The notes: generated by a model from the sequence alone, not told the origin. A stretch of 57,629 nucleotides of DNA from Planctomicrobium piriforme (GCA_945860955.1 CAMATH010000047.1:1-57629); one strand, 5' to 3'; shown: positions 35,256-45,370, counted from the stretch's first letter. Made by a program: numbers and translations.

Positions 35256-38200
35256 CTACCGCTTGATCACAAACTCGTCGTGGTTAAAACACGTCGCCAC
35301 TACCACCGCCAGGGCGGCATGGTCGTCGGCTGACAACGTCGTATCTCGGGGCGAATCGCCCACCGCCAGATACTTGGCCGACTCTCCCCCGCGAACCTGG
35401 AAATCGGCAAACTGCTCGGCGTACAACTGTTCGAGAATCGCCTGCTCCCGGGTTGTCGTCGGCCGGCCGACCACCGCAAGAAACGCCCGACTCACTTTCT
35501 GGGCCGGGTTCAGCGTGGCATCCTTGAGCAACCGCTCGGCCAGCACCCGGGCCGCTTCGAGATATTGCGGATCATTCAACAACACCAGCGACTGGAGCGG
35601 CGTCGCGGTGGTTTCACGCTTCGCGGTGCAGACCTCGCGAGAGGTCGCGTCAAACGTCAACATCGTGGGGGGCGGGGCGGTCCGGCGCCAGAACGTGTAC
35701 AAACTCCGGCGATAGAGTCCCTCTCCCTTGTCTTGCACGTAGGTCTTGCCGGTCCCCGATTCCTCCCACAGGCCAGCGGGTTGATACGGCTTTCCACTCG
35801 GACCGCCAAGCCGGCCGGAAAGCAGACCGGAAACAGCGAGCGCGCTGTCTCGAATCTGCTCGGCCGACAAGCGGTGCTTGGGACCACGCGCCATCCAGCG
35901 ATTCTCGGGGTCGGCCGACAGCGAATCGGCATCCCCCTGCGAACTGCGCCGATAGGTGGCCGACGTCACAATCAGTCGTTGCAGCCCCTTAAGATCCCAG
36001 TCGTTGTTCATCAACCAACCCGAGAGCCAGTCCAGCAATTCGGGGTGCGTGGGGAGCTGACCCTGGTTGCCAAAATCCTCCTGCGTCGCCACGATCCCGC
36101 GTCCGAAGTGCAGCCGCCAGATACGATTCACCACGACGCGTGCGGTGAGCGGATTCCGGCGGTCGACCAGCCACCGCGCCAGGCCGGCGCGGTTTCGCGG
36201 AAGATCGTCCGAGAAAGGAAAAATCCCTTCCGGGGCTGCGGGACTCACTTCCTGACCCGGCTGATCGTACACGCCGCGACGCAACACGTACGTCGGCCGA
36301 CGCGTGGCGAGTTCACGCATCACCATGATTTCTCGAACGCCTCCGACCAAATCATTCTCGGCGTTTCGCACACGGTCGAGTTCACCTCGCAATGCCGAGA
36401 GTGGCTCGTCGTTCCGCGCGATCTGATGCGCGATCCATTCTTGGGGAGTGGCGGCGATGGCGTCTCCCCCCTCCGGCCGCGACAGCCTGCGGACTTCGAG
36501 CGCGGTCAATTCGCGGGGAAAGATCGCGAGTTCGTCGATCGAGCCATTCCGGAAACCGGCGTCGCGAAACCGGCCTGCCAGCGTCAGTTCAATTCCCCCG
36601 GTGTCATCTCCCCATTCCCCGCGATGCAGAATGTCGCGGTAGAGATTGTCGCGAATCACCTCGGCGTCGACTCGCTCACCGTCCAGATAGAGGGCGATCC
36701 CCCCAGCCCGGCTGGAACCATCATACGTCACAGCCAAATGCGACCACTTCTCAAGCGGCAGCGTCGATCGACCACGCACATGGATTGCGTTCCCCGGGTA
36801 AAAATGAATCAGCGCAAACGAGAGTCGGCCGTGATCAAGCAGCAATTCGTAACCCCGGCTCCCGGAATCGGTCCAGGCGCGAGAACGGTGCAGGATCACC
36901 GCGCGGTCGAGTTGTTCCGTCGGGCGAATCCACAAACTGAATGAGAAGGGATCGGTCCGGCGAAAGACTCCCATTCCCGGAAACTGAACCGAATTGTCTC
37001 CACTGAATTTCAGCCCCTTGCCCACCCGGCCCTCAACAGTCTCGGGGGCTTCGACCAGACGGGCGGGACGGGCCGCGTTGACGCCGTTCGTTTGTGGCCC
37101 GGTTCCTTGGGATTCAAACGAAAACCGATCGCTGGGAGCCGGCGGAACGATCGGAACTTCGGGAGTTCCGGGAAACGCGGCTGCCCGCTGGCGAGCCAGG
37201 TTCAACTCGGACTCATATCGCCTCGTCAGTTCACGCGACTCCTCAACCAGCGCGTCGTGCCGCTTCTCGACACCGTCCGGGTACATCAGCAGCGTGGGAG
37301 TCGGCGTCGCTCGGGTGAAGTGGGAATAGAGTCCCGACTCGTCGATGTTGTTGAAGAACGCCGAGAGTTTGTAATAGTCGGGCTGCTGGATCGGGTCGTA
37401 CTTGTGGTCGTGGCACCGCGAACATTCCAGCGTCAAACCCAGGAACGCGGTCCCAAAAGTGTGGACCCGGTCGGCAACATATTCCGTCCGGAATTCCTCT
37501 TCAATGCTCCCCCCTTCATTCGTCTGCCGATGCAGGCGGTTGAACGCCGTCGCGAGGTACTGGTCACGGCTGGGAGCGGGGAGCAAGTCGCCAGCGATCT
37601 GCCACTCGATGAACTGATCGTATGGGAGGTTGCTATTGAACGCTCCGATCACCCAATCTCGCCAGGGGGACATATCGCGATCGACGTCGGACTGATAGCC
37701 GTACGTGTCGGCGTAGCGCGCCAAGTCGAGCCAGTCATTCGCCAACCGCTCGCCATACCGAGGTGACACGAGCAGCCGTTCGACCTGGCGGTCAAAGGCG
37801 TCGGGAGAGTCGTCAGCCACGAACGCGGCGATTTCCTCTGGGGTGGCCGGGAGCCCCGTCAGATCGAGTGACAGCCGTCGCAACAGTATGTCGCGTCGGG
37901 CCTCTCCCGACGGACGCAGTCCGTGTCGGGCGAGCTTCGCGATCACGAAATGATCGATCGGATTGCGTGCCGATTCCGCGGGACCGATCGCCGGTATTGG
38001 AACGACCGCCAGGGAGTTGAACGCCCAGTGCGACTTTTCCGGGAGCGCGGCCCCTTCCGCGATCCACCGCCGGATGATGTCGACTTTCTGTGGCGAAAGA
38101 GGATTTTTAACCGCGAGCGGCGGCATCACCTCGTTCTCGTCGTCCGAATTCAGCCGCTGGAGCAGGTCGCTCTCTTCGGGATGTCCTGCGGAGACCAGCA

Positions 38201-38396
38201 CCGCTCCCGAGGGGAGCTTCTTCTTGAACGATTCCGGACGATCGAGTCTCAGGTCGGCCTTGCGGGCCTTGTCGTCGGGTCCGTGGCAGGTGTAGCAATG
38301 CTCCGAGAGAATCGGGCGAACGTCAAAGAGAAAGTCGACCGGCTCGTGGGCCTGGGCGGCAAACCCAAACGCGATCAGCAGCAGTGCGGGATTCAT
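35256..38396 (-). CDS. PSD1/DUF1549/LamG/DUF1553 cytochrome c protein
   Basis: 1046 residues. A short signal peptide (1-16) is followed by PSD1-type haem c at CYTCHG (Cys34, Cys37, His38). The planctomycete cytochrome/DUF1549 domain follows (about 140-350; [34 protein letters not shown], which holds a second CxxCH). A concanavalin-like LamG domain lies at about 430-640 ([17 protein letters not shown]). DUF1553 ends the chain from about 730 ([40 protein letters not shown]). These proteins are secreted and multi-copy in the phylum. Partner DUF1501 genes are often adjacent; here the DUF1501 protein is 9 kb away. It converges on the GAF-HlyD gene with only a 6-bp gap. Confidence 0.95.
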   Translation of the reverse strand: MNPALLLIAFGFAAQAHEPVDFLFDVRPILSEHCYTCHGPDDKARKADLRLDRPESFKKKLPSGAVLVSAGHPEESDLLQRLNSDDENEVMPPLAVKNPLSPQKVDIIRRWIAEGAALPEKSHWAFNSLAVVPIPAIGPAESARNPIDHFVIAKLARHGLRPSGEARRDILLRRLSLDLTGLPATPEEIAAFVADDSPDAFDRQVERLLVSPRYGERLANDWLDLARYADTYGYQSDVDRDMSPWRDWVIGAFNSNLPYDQFIEWQIAGDLLPAPSRDQYLATAFNRLHRQTNEGGSIEEEFRTEYVADRVHTFGTAFLGLTLECSRCHDHKYDPIQQPDYYKLSAFFNNIDESGLYSHFTRATPTPTLLMYPDGVEKRHDALVEESRELTRRYESELNLARQRAAAFPGTPEVPIVPPAPSDRFSFESQGTGPQTNGVNAARPARLVEAPETVEGRVGKGLKFSGDNSVQFPGMGVFRRTDPFSFSLWIRPTEQLDRAVILHRSRAWTDSGSRGYELLLDHGRLSFALIHFYPGNAIHVRGRSTLPLEKWSHLAVTYDGSSRAGGIALYLDGERVDAEVIRDNLYRDILHRGEWGDDTGGIELTLAGRFRDAGFRNGSIDELAIFPRELTALEVRRLSRPEGGDAIAATPQEWIAHQIARNDEPLSALRGELDRVRNAENDLVGGVREIMVMRELATRRPTYVLRRGVYDQPGQEVSPAAPEGIFPFSDDLPRNRAGLARWLVDRRNPLTARVVVNRIWRLHFGRGIVATQEDFGNQGQLPTHPELLDWLSGWLMNNDWDLKGLQRLIVTSATYRRSSQGDADSLSADPENRWMARGPKHRLSAEQIRDSALAVSGLLSGRLGGPSGKPYQPAGLWEESGTGKTYVQDKGEGLYRRSLYTFWRRTAPPPTMLTFDATSREVCTAKRETTATPLQSLVLLNDPQYLEAARVLAERLLKDATLNPAQKVSRAFLAVVGRPTTTREQAILEQLYAEQFADFQVRGGESAKYLAVGDSPRDTTLSADDHAALAVVVATCFNHDEFVIKR

Positions 38397-38535
38397 GAGA
38401 CCGATGGGGTGGGCGAGCGATTGCGGCGGGGCGGGGATTCAACTCCGATGCGAGGAGTGAACGCCCGTCGCATATTGTCCCACAGTGATCCGCGCCCGTC
38501 AATTTTGCGGTACAAAACAAATGTGGTTCCGGCTC

Positions 38536-39249
38536 TTACCCAAGAGAGTACACGATCTTTTTCCCATCGATTTTCAGCCAGCCCTGGTTGGCGAGTTTTT
38601 TGATCAAATTCTCCACTTCGATGTCGGAGAGCTTTTTGTAGAACACCCAGCCGATGACATTGCGGAGCGCCGTAACGGTGCTCGGTTTGTGGGCTGTGGT
38701 CTTTCGAAGTTGTGCGAGAACCATCGCGACCTGATCGGTTGACTCTGTCGCCGAGGCGGCCTGCGGCGCTTTCCATAGGATGGCCGCCGGGCTGCCCGGA
38801 GGGGAGGTGCTGATCGCCGCGGTCGGGTCCGGCGAGCTCCCAGTCACCGGTTTGACGCGGGTCGGTGCCGGAGGGGGAGGTGACAGACCCGGAATCTCAG
38901 AGACGCTCTCCACCCGTTTCGCCTGGATCTTCTTCGACAGCAGGTGCTGAATCAGCGGGTCAAATCCCGTATCCCGCGATACGATTTGAATCACCGCGGT
39001 GGGATTCGCGATCGTGATTCGTCCTATGTAGTACGCGATATGAAAGTCGAGAGCGTTCGTACCGACTCCGGAGATCTTGACGTACTGCCCGCGCGATCCC
39101 AATTCCTGCATCGCCGCCGCGAACTCGTAGGACAACTTGGCCTGATTTGCCCCCACGAACACGATGACATGGAACTTTTCGGGGACCATCTGCGCCAGCG
39201 CTTCGGGTTGAACGCTTTCGAAATCGATGAGTACGTGGATGGCGTTCAC
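38536..39249 (-). CDS. NYN/PIN-like nuclease domain protein with C-terminal winged-helix-like part
   Basis: 237 residues from a GTG at 39249, chosen because conserved sequence starts there; an ATG at 39324 would add 25 residues. The NYN domain (1-~115) has NAIHVLIDFESVQPEALAQM with the first acidic residue, NALDFHIAYYIGRI and QIVSRDTGFDPLIQHLLSK with the later Asp. A Pro/Ser/Ala-rich linker (about 125-180) follows. The end (about 185-235) is a helical domain with LIKKLANQGWLKIDGKKIVY, which looks like a winged helix. The NYN-linker-wHTH order resembles LabA/OST-HTH RNA-binding proteins. Its RNA target is unknown. Confidence 0.8.
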   Translation of the reverse strand: MNAIHVLIDFESVQPEALAQMVPEKFHVIVFVGANQAKLSYEFAAAMQELGSRGQYVKISGVGTNALDFHIAYYIGRITIANPTAVIQIVSRDTGFDPLIQHLLSKKIQAKRVESVSEIPGLSPPPPAPTRVKPVTGSSPDPTAAISTSPPGSPAAILWKAPQAASATESTDQVAMVLAQLRKTTAHKPSTVTALRNVIGWVFYKKLSDIEVENLIKKLANQGWLKIDGKKIVYSLG

Positions 39250-39542
39250 TTGCGACTCTCGGCGCGATCGTGCGGAAACCCGGCCAACGGAAGTTGGCAA
39301 CCAGCGGGGGAATTCTCGCGTCATTCCACTTCGTAGGTCAATTCACTGGGGGAAGCGGTGATGACCAGGACGAACCGCTCGAGTTCCCCGATTCAACATG
39401 AGACATGATTGTTCGACTCACCCGCGTGAGGTAACCTCTGCTGAAAGTTTTGGCTCGTGTGCGGTCGAGGGTATCGCCTACCGCAACCTGCCGGCCCGAC
39501 CGACGGAAAAGCTCCGCCGGTTTGAGCAGTAGGAACTGACAC

Positions 39543-39608
39543 ATGAGCGTCCCCAAACTCTCTTCGTTCATCGGGTCGGTCGCGGACGTGTTACGGGGGG
39601 GACGATAA
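39543..39608 (+). pseudogene. N-terminal remnant of type I restriction HsdM
   Basis: A 21-codon frame, ATG at 39543 and TAA at 39606, reads MSVPKLSSFIGSVADVLRGG plus one Arg. HsdM methyltransferases of type I systems usually begin with KLSSFIWSVADLLRGDYKQ, so the match is close and at the right position, at the start of the protein. Everything downstream is gone. A GGAACTGACAC leader stands at a normal ribosome-site distance. I treat it as a relic rather than a functional peptide. Confidence 0.55.
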
Positions 39609-39652
39609 ACAGTCGGAATACGCCACTGTCCATGCAACTCCAGGAGGATTCA

Positions 39653-40081
39653 ATGCCGAACCAGAACGATACGGGCGTCCAGAGGGTGGTTCAACAACTT
39701 CCTGAGCTGTACGTACAATTAGGGGCAGAGATCGCAGCGGCGGCTCCCGTGTGCGATTTGAGTGGTCGCTGCTGTCGGTTTCGGGAGTACGGGCACACGT
39801 TATTCATCTCGCGTCCGGAAGCGGAACTTCTTTTGCAGGAACCATTTCCGGCCGATGCGCCGGTCGATGATGCCGGCTGTCCGTATCAGGTGGGGAACAT
39901 ATGTACGGCACGAGAGCGGCGTCCGTTAGGGTGTCGCGTGTACTTTTGTGACCCAGGCTATGCCGGTGTGGGGGAGCAGCTCAGTGAGCGTTACATCAAG
40001 CGGCTTAAAGAGTTACACGACGAAACGGGTGCCGATTGGGAGTATCGCCCGCTGGTTCGGTTCCTCCGGGAAGAAAAATAA
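39653..40081 (+). CDS. YkgJ-like CxxC cluster protein
   Basis: 142 residues from the ATG at 39653 with AGGAGG five bases before it. Cysteines occur in CDLSGRCCRF (residues ~34-43), CPYQVGNIC (~76-84) and LGCRVYFCDPGYAG (~94-108), the arrangement of the YkgJ/UPF0153 family thought to bind zinc or an iron-sulfur cluster. The C-terminal part is a helix (LSERYIKRLKELHDETGADW). Function is unknown. It follows the HsdM remnant and precedes the HU gene by about 240 bp. Confidence 0.82.
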   Translation: MPNQNDTGVQRVVQQLPELYVQLGAEIAAAAPVCDLSGRCCRFREYGHTLFISRPEAELLLQEPFPADAPVDDAGCPYQVGNICTARERRPLGCRVYFCDPGYAGVGEQLSERYIKRLKELHDETGADWEYRPLVRFLREEK

Positions 40082-40232
40082 TCCGGTTTGTGGCGATTGT
40101 AGTGAAGTTTCCGGGGGAGAGGTGCCGATAATGAATTGTAAGTCGGTCAACAGACCCTCGACACGTGGTTTTCTTGAACCTCGGAGTGGGGGGTGTGAGG
40201 CCGACAGGAGTCGCGTGAAGAGTCGGCTCGGC

Positions 40233-40262
40233 TTGACTTTAAGTCGAATTCGGGACTAAAGT
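40233..40262 (+). promoter_or_regulatory. Candidate sigma-70 promoter of the HU gene
   Basis: TTGACT (40233-40238) and TAAAGT (40257-40262) separated by 18 bases lie about 60 bp before the HU GTG. It resembles the standard -35/-10 pair. Confidence 0.45.
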
Positions 40263-40320
40263 TGAGGCTCGCTGGACCCGGTCGACGGACCGGTGAAAAC
40301 TCTCGCGGGAGATACGAGTC

Positions 40321-40683
40321 GTGACCAAGAAAGAGATCGTCAAGGCGATTTCCGATGAGATCGGAATGACCCAGCTCAAGACGAAAGAGATCGTGCAGAA
40401 GACGTTCGACGCGATCGTTGAAACTCTGATCCGCGAAAAGCGGATCGAGCTTCGAAATTTCGGAGTCTTCGAGGTCAAGAAACGAGCGGCCCGTAAAGCG
40501 CGTAACCCGCGTACCGGCCAAAAGGTCTTCGTCCCCGAGAAGTTTGTAGTCACCTTCAAGCCTGGCAAAGAGATGGAAGAAAAGGTTCTTCAGCTCGAAG
40601 AGGCCGCGGCGGCTGCCGCCCGCGCTCGTGAGCTGGCCGAAGCTTCCGCCCTTGCCAACCACTCCAACGCCAAGCCTGGCTGA
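40321..40683 (+). CDS. HU/IHF-family DNA-binding protein with C-terminal tail
   Basis: 120 residues, GTG start. The HU core is residues 1-~92: [40 protein letters not shown] with the beta-arm, [20 protein letters not shown]. About 30 Ala/Glu-rich residues follow, so it is longer than a minimal HU (~90). It is a nucleoid protein that bends DNA. The arm contains the conserved Pro (NPRTG). A candidate promoter lies upstream and a lipoprotein gene follows 100 bp later. Confidence 0.95.
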   Translation: MTKKEIVKAISDEIGMTQLKTKEIVQKTFDAIVETLIREKRIELRNFGVFEVKKRAARKARNPRTGQKVFVPEKFVVTFKPGKEMEEKVLQLEEAAAAAARARELAEASALANHSNAKPG

Positions 40684-40783
40684 TCCCATCAGTCGGGCTT
40701 CCCGCCTCTCCCTTTCCGTCCTGCTGCGTCGCTTCAAAGCCTTTCGGCAACCTGATTTTCGTTCGATCCGATGGAGGAGTCCC

Positions 40784-41002
40784 ATGCGGAAACTCGTTCT
40801 CTGCGCACTTCTGGCCGCCATGACCATCCTGAATTCGGGATGTATCGTTCCGATCTTCTCGTCGGAACGTGACCGTCGCGCCCGCCAGTTGATCTACACC
40901 TCTGAGAACTTCCGTCAGATTCTGGACGTTTGGGAACGCTTCTGGTTCCTCGACAACCCAGACTTTGAAACCCCGTACCGTACGCACGGCGGTGTGATCT
41001 AG
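40784..41002 (+). CDS. Small lipoprotein of unknown function
   Basis: 72 residues from the ATG at 40784 with GGAGGAG before it. The lipobox is LNSGC, with the lipid-attachment Cys at 20. The mature part is a short helix-rich sequence (RRARQLIYTSENFRQILDVW) ending DNPDFETPYRTHGGVI. It lies 135 bp upstream of pyrD. I do not recognise a family. Confidence 0.8.
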   Translation: MRKLVLCALLAAMTILNSGCIVPIFSSERDRRARQLIYTSENFRQILDVWERFWFLDNPDFETPYRTHGGVI

Positions 41003-41137
41003 TCGACGGGGAACGTCTTGCCGGATTGCCGGCCGGCGTTCCTCGGCGTACGATGCGAAGCACATCGATCTCGGCCAGAGAGCGTGGGCACACAGGGGTG
41101 TGCCAGGCGTTTTCGGCCCATAGTTCCGAAGTGTTTC

Positions 41138-42052
41138 GTGCCGAATCTCGCCGTCGAACTCAACCGCCTGCACCTGGCGAATCCGATCCTCGTCGCATCG
41201 GGCACATTTGGATATGCCCGGGAGATGGCCGCGTTTGTGCCATTTTCAAAGCTCGGCGGAATCGTTCCCAAGACGATCACGGCCGAGCCGCGCCGCGGGA
41301 ATCCACCGCCACGGACGGTCGAGACCGCGTCGGGTCTGTTGAATTCCATTGGACTCGACAACGACGGTCTGGAAACATTTCTGGCGAAGCACCTCGAGTA
41401 CCTCGTGGGGCTGGGGACCAAGGTCATCGCCAATATCGCGGGGCACGACCGCGAGGAATTCCTCCAGATGTCAGGGCGTCTGGGAGGGATCGAGGGGCTT
41501 TCGGGCATTGAATTGAACATCTCGTGCCCCAACGTCTCAGGGGGGGTCGACTTTGGAGTCGACCCGGCACGGACCGAGGCGATTGTGCGGGGCGTGCGCG
41601 AAGTCTGCGGTTTGCCAATCGTCGCCAAGCTGACTCCCAACGTCACCGACATTGTGGCGATCGCGCAGGCGGCTCAATCGGGGGGGGCGGACGCGGTCAC
41701 CCTGACCAACACCTTCCAGGGGATGGCAATCGACTGGAAACACCGTAAGCCGATCCTGGGGAATGTGATCGGCGGATTGAGCGGGCCGGCGATCAAGCCG
41801 ATCGTGCTGCGGATGGTGTATCAGGTCGCCCGGCGGGTTCCGGGGCTGCCGATTATCGCCGTCGGGGGAATCGGATCGTTGAACGACGTGATGGAGTTCC
41901 TGGTGGCGGGGGCGTCGGCGGTGCAGATCGGGACGGCCAATTTCTACAATCCCACGCTGGCGGGGAAACTGGTGGACGAACTCGACGCGGCTCTGGCAAG
42001 TGAAGGGTTGGCCAGCGTGCGTGAGATTGTGGGGACGCTGAAGACGCCGTAG
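41138..42052 (+). CDS. pyrD: Dihydroorotate dehydrogenase (class 1B type)
   Basis: 304 residues from GTG 41138, which begins at the conserved [20 protein letters not shown]. It oxidises dihydroorotate in pyrimidine synthesis with FMN. Conserved blocks are [41 protein letters not shown] with the catalytic Cys that marks class 1[12 protein letters not shown], and [20 protein letters not shown] for FMN phosphate. Class 1B enzymes pair with PyrK, which is not in the window. An ATG at 41018 would add 40 residues with no family support. Confidence 0.93.
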   Translation: MPNLAVELNRLHLANPILVASGTFGYAREMAAFVPFSKLGGIVPKTITAEPRRGNPPPRTVETASGLLNSIGLDNDGLETFLAKHLEYLVGLGTKVIANIAGHDREEFLQMSGRLGGIEGLSGIELNISCPNVSGGVDFGVDPARTEAIVRGVREVCGLPIVAKLTPNVTDIVAIAQAAQSGGADAVTLTNTFQGMAIDWKHRKPILGNVIGGLSGPAIKPIVLRMVYQVARRVPGLPIIAVGGIGSLNDVMEFLVAGASAVQIGTANFYNPTLAGKLVDELDAALASEGLASVREIVGTLKTP

Positions 42053-42184
42053 TCACTCAGTTTCACCTGACAGGCACAGTTCAGGAGAAATATCGCACTA
42101 TGCATTGCACGGGGTATAATCCCCGAAGGAGGATTTCGCGTCCCCGTGTCACTTCCGCGTCGTCGCGACGATGAGGCTTCTTTC

Positions 42185-42847
42185 ATGACCCGATTGGTAG
42201 GCCCCGCGAAACGAACGAAGGGGGCGTTCACGTTACAGGATCTCGCGGAAAAATTTGGGCCGATGTCACCAGCGCGAATTCGATTCGACCCCGCCCCGGG
42301 GACCGCGACGCAACGTGATCTGGCTCAGGTGCTCAGAACAGAAAAACGACTCTATGAACTTGTCGATGGGACGCTGGTTGAAAAGATCGTAGGGCACGAA
42401 GAATCGGAGGTCGCCATCTGGCTGGCGGTCGCGCTCGGGAATTTTATTGGTCCCCGAAAACTCGGGAGTCTGACAGGGGCCGATGGAGCCTTTCAATTGA
42501 AGTTGCGACTGGTTCGCATGCCCGATGTCGCGTTTGTCTCACGAGCAAGGTATCCACAAGGAAAGCGTCCGCGCGGCGCGATCGCGAAAGTCGTTCCGAA
42601 TCTTGTGGTCGAAGTGATCAGCCAGGGGAATACTGCATTGGAAATGCGCGCGAAACTCCGAGAGTACTTTCGAGCTGGGGTGGAGTTGGTCTGGCTGATC
42701 GATCACCGGAAGCGAACCTGCGAAGTCTTCACATCCCCTTCCGATCGCACTGTATTGTCCGCCGACCAGACGATCACAGGAGGAACCGTCCTCCCGGGTT
42801 TTGAACTTTCTTTAAGCGATCTTTTCGCCCGACTCGACGACGTGTGA
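42185..42847 (+). CDS. Uma2-family putative restriction endonuclease
   Basis: 220 residues from the ATG at 42185; a GTG at 42146 is also possible. The PD-(D/E)XK fold of the family is recognisable: RLYELVDGTLVEKIVGHEES with the first Glu, LVRMPDVAFVSRARYPQGKR with the Asp, and NLVVEVISQGNTALEMRAKL with the E-x-V motif, ending in VELVWLIDHRKRTCEVF. Such Uma2/DUF820 genes occur singly and in high copy in planctomycetes and cyanobacteria, and their role is unclear. No methyltransferase or toxin partner is adjacent. Confidence 0.9.
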   Translation: MTRLVGPAKRTKGAFTLQDLAEKFGPMSPARIRFDPAPGTATQRDLAQVLRTEKRLYELVDGTLVEKIVGHEESEVAIWLAVALGNFIGPRKLGSLTGADGAFQLKLRLVRMPDVAFVSRARYPQGKRPRGAIAKVVPNLVVEVISQGNTALEMRAKLREYFRAGVELVWLIDHRKRTCEVFTSPSDRTVLSADQTITGGTVLPGFELSLSDLFARLDDV

Positions 42848-42875
42848 CCGACGACCGCCACTCGGGCGAACGCAA

Positions 42876-44177
42876 TCACGCGTCGCGGGGGCGGGCCCAG
42901 TGATCGCGATACTCGCGGCTCAACAGCCGGTTGGCATCTTCATCACCGACGATTGCTTCCGTGGCCGGGTCGAATATCAGAGTGCGCTCCAACTGCGTCG
43001 CAATATTCCCCAGGTGGCACAGCGAGGTCGACAGATGGCCCGTGAGCGGGTCGGCGTTCAGTTTTTCATTCTTGCGAATAGCCGCCAGGAAATTGCGGAC
43101 ATGTGCCGCGTCATCTTGGGGGCCAGGCGTGACCTCGACCGGTTTCGGCTTGTTCTGGGCGTCGACTACCTGAATCTTGCCACGCCGACTGAGCAACATC
43201 TGGCCGCTCGTGCCATAGAACTCGGCACCACTGTCGACGTTGTAGGGATAGTTCGTACTCCAGAGCCGCTGTTCGTAGATCAGGAGTCGGCGATTGCCGG
43301 GAGCGCCATCGCCGGGGTATTCAAAAACGACCTGCTGCGTATCGGGGAATTCCATGTCGTCATCGAAATGGAACTTGCCGCCCAGGGCGGCAATCTTTGT
43401 GGGATGAGTGTCAACTCCCAGTCCCCAGCGGGTGTAATCGATGTCATGCACCCCATCGTTCCCCATGTCTCCGGTGCCAAAATGGCGCCACCAGGTCCAG
43501 CGATTGTGAACGCGGTTGCTGCGGTAGGGGAGAAACGTCGCGGGTCCGACCCAATTCTCGTAATCCAGGCCGGCCGGAGGGGGAGTTTCCTGCCCCCGTC
43601 CGATACTGCCGCGGCGCTGCACGTTCCAACACTTCGCCTGCAAGACGGTGCCGATGATCCCCGAACGCAACAGTGCGACCGCCTGAATCATCATCGCGGT
43701 ACTGCGGGACTGAGTCCCATGTTGAACTCGCACCCGGTTTCGTTCCGCCGCCTTGACCAGCAGACGCCCCTCGCGCACGTTGTGAGAGATCGGCTTTTCA
43801 ACGTAAACGTGCTTCCCCGCGTCGCACGCCATGATCGACGCCAGCGCATGCCAATGGTCGGGAGTCGCCACCAGAACGATATCGACCGACTTGTCGTCAA
43901 GAACGCGGCGGAAGTCGCCCGTGGACCGCGCCTCGGGGATTTTGAATTTCGCGGCGGTGGCGGACAGTCGGTTCGCATCCACATCACACGCCCAGGCCAG
44001 TTCCACCCCCGGGCTGAAAGCGAACAGGCCAGCGTCGTGTGTCCCTCGGCCGCCGCAACCGATCAGGGCCACGCGCAGGGGCGCGTCGGCTGCCTCGGAA
44101 TCAGCCGCGAGAGTGCCAACGGCGACTCCCGCACCCACGGTTTGAAGAAACGCTCGACGAGTGGCGGCGGTGGGCAT
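42876..44177 (-). CDS. Gfo/Idh/MocA-family oxidoreductase with Tat signal
   Basis: 433 residues. A twin-arginine signal peptide is present at the N-terminus: TRRAFLQTVGAGVAVG (RR at 7-8). The Rossmann start is LRVALIGCGGRGTHDAGLFA. KHVYVEKPISHNVREGRLLV provides the EKP lysine, and GDMGNDGVHDIDYTRWGLGV is the typical C-terminal-domain motif with the active-site His. This is the common planctomycete exported oxidoreductase, acting in the periplasm on a sugar. It is a paralogue of the cytoplasmic one at 15683. The start is a good ATG after AAGTCGTAGA. Confidence 0.94.
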   Translation of the reverse strand: MPTAATRRAFLQTVGAGVAVGTLAADSEAADAPLRVALIGCGGRGTHDAGLFAFSPGVELAWACDVDANRLSATAAKFKIPEARSTGDFRRVLDDKSVDIVLVATPDHWHALASIMACDAGKHVYVEKPISHNVREGRLLVKAAERNRVRVQHGTQSRSTAMMIQAVALLRSGIIGTVLQAKCWNVQRRGSIGRGQETPPPAGLDYENWVGPATFLPYRSNRVHNRWTWWRHFGTGDMGNDGVHDIDYTRWGLGVDTHPTKIAALGGKFHFDDDMEFPDTQQVVFEYPGDGAPGNRRLLIYEQRLWSTNYPYNVDSGAEFYGTSGQMLLSRRGKIQVVDAQNKPKPVEVTPGPQDDAAHVRNFLAAIRKNEKLNADPLTGHLSTSLCHLGNIATQLERTLIFDPATEAIVGDEDANRLLSREYRDHWARPRDA

Positions 44178-44267
44178 TCTACGACTTCCCTTTGGGGGGC
44201 AGGGAGAAACAGGGTTCCAATTTGGGACGGTTCCCCGATTATCGCACGCCCAGGGTGGCCATTACCA

Positions 44268-44948
44268 TCACGGACACGAGGGACGGTTTCCTTCTTCCCC
44301 CCCCAGTTCACCGCGACGTTCCAACTGCTTGTACCGAAACAGCGAATAGACCACCGTCGTCAGCACGCCGACCAGAATCAGCGGCAGTGTGAACAACGAG
44401 TAGAGGCCACACAGAATCAACCCGATTCCGATCACTCCCATGCCGACGAAGATCCACGCCGACAGGCGGTGGGTGTCGGCCCAGACCCGGTCGTTCGCGA
44501 GCGTCCAGGGGGTGCGAATGCCGACGTACAGATTTCGCTGCACTTTGCCCAGCACATTTCCCAACACCATGAAAAACAGGAACATCGCGACCATCAGGGC
44601 GGAGTCGATTTTGACCATCACGCCAAGCCCCGGCAACAGGAACAGGACGTGCATGTAGGCGAAAAATACCATCACCACGTTGATGATGAAATCATAGGTT
44701 TTTCGAAAGCCGTCCATTGAAAACGGTTTCGGAGAGAGCCAAGGAAGCAATTGAAACAATCCCAGCAGGCCGACCATGCAGACCGGCAGCAGAAAGGCCA
44801 CCTGGTTTTTGCTCCCGTGCCCATCCACTTCACCTTTCCAGTCCCAGTGGGAAGGCACCACAGCGGGCAGCCGCGGGTAGACGATCGCGGAAAAGGCCAG
44901 GGCGGCGGCGCAAATCGCCAGGGGGATGATCAGCGTAGAGAGTTTCAT
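44268..44948 (-). CDS. sdpI: SdpI-like DUF1648 membrane protein
   Basis: 226 residues from the ATG at 44948, which overlaps the upstream stop. DUF1648 begins with the N-terminal membrane segment and AVVPSHWDWKGEVDGHGSKN. There are about six hydrophobic segments. NLYVGIRTPWTLANDRVWAD is the SdpI family motif. In Bacillus SdpI protects cells against the SdpC toxin. Here the gene is coupled to an SdpR-type repressor, but no SdpC-like toxin gene is found. Confidence 0.88.
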   Translation of the reverse strand: MKLSTLIIPLAICAAALAFSAIVYPRLPAVVPSHWDWKGEVDGHGSKNQVAFLLPVCMVGLLGLFQLLPWLSPKPFSMDGFRKTYDFIINVVMVFFAYMHVLFLLPGLGVMVKIDSALMVAMFLFFMVLGNVLGKVQRNLYVGIRTPWTLANDRVWADTHRLSAWIFVGMGVIGIGLILCGLYSLFTLPLILVGVLTTVVYSLFRYKQLERRGELGGEEGNRPSCP

Positions 44949-45244
44949 GATGGTGTTCCGGAGTCGCTTTCGGGAATGTGGCGCGAACCGAACGAGTCCC
45001 ACAGCCACGTCACCACGTCTTGCAAAACGGTGGTGTTCAGGGAGTAAAAGATTTTCTGGCCATCGCGCCGGCTGCGAACGAGATCCGCATCCTTGAGGAC
45101 CGAGAAGTGGTGCGACACCGACGGTTTGGCCATGTCGAACCGCTCCGACAACTCGCCGGCGCTTTGCTCACCCCGGGCCAGCAATCGCAAAATCTCCCGG
45201 CGGGTTGGGTCGGCGAGCGCTTTGAAGATCTCGTTCGAAGACAT
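44945..45244 (-). CDS. sdpR: SdpR-like ArsR-family repressor
   Basis: 99 residues from the ATG at 45244. It is an ArsR/SmtB winged helix: IFKALADPTRREILRLLARG, SAGELSERFDMAKPSVSHHF with the recognition helix, and DLVRSRRDGQKIFYSLNTTV as the wing. It lacks the Cys/His metal sites of ArsR. In Bacillus, SdpR represses its own operon and SdpI takes it to the membrane when toxin is present, and the ATGA overlap with sdpI suits that pairing. A longer frame up to 45316 has no family similarity. Confidence 0.9.
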   Translation of the reverse strand: MSSNEIFKALADPTRREILRLLARGEQSAGELSERFDMAKPSVSHHFSVLKDADLVRSRRDGQKIFYSLNTTVLQDVVTWLWDSFGSRHIPESDSGTPS

Positions 45245-45370
45245 GCGGGAAGCGCCGACAGCTTGGACTGTTAGACTGTTGCCTAACAATTCTACGATCG
45301 CGCGGCACGGTGTCAAGTGTCGACGCGTGCCGTGGTACTCAACACGCGGGGAATTTAGCTCGAGTCGGCA

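Noticed and set aside
42185-42847. Uma2 gene as part of a restriction or defence system
   Set aside because: No methyltransferase, DNA-binding or toxin/antitoxin partner is adjacent, and Uma2 genes are usually solitary in this phylum, so no defence system is claimed.
42900-44720. Plus-strand open frame of 606 codons
   Set aside because: It runs antisense through the Tat oxidoreductase, continues over the sdpI gene and has no domain signal; the minus-strand genes are clearly real.
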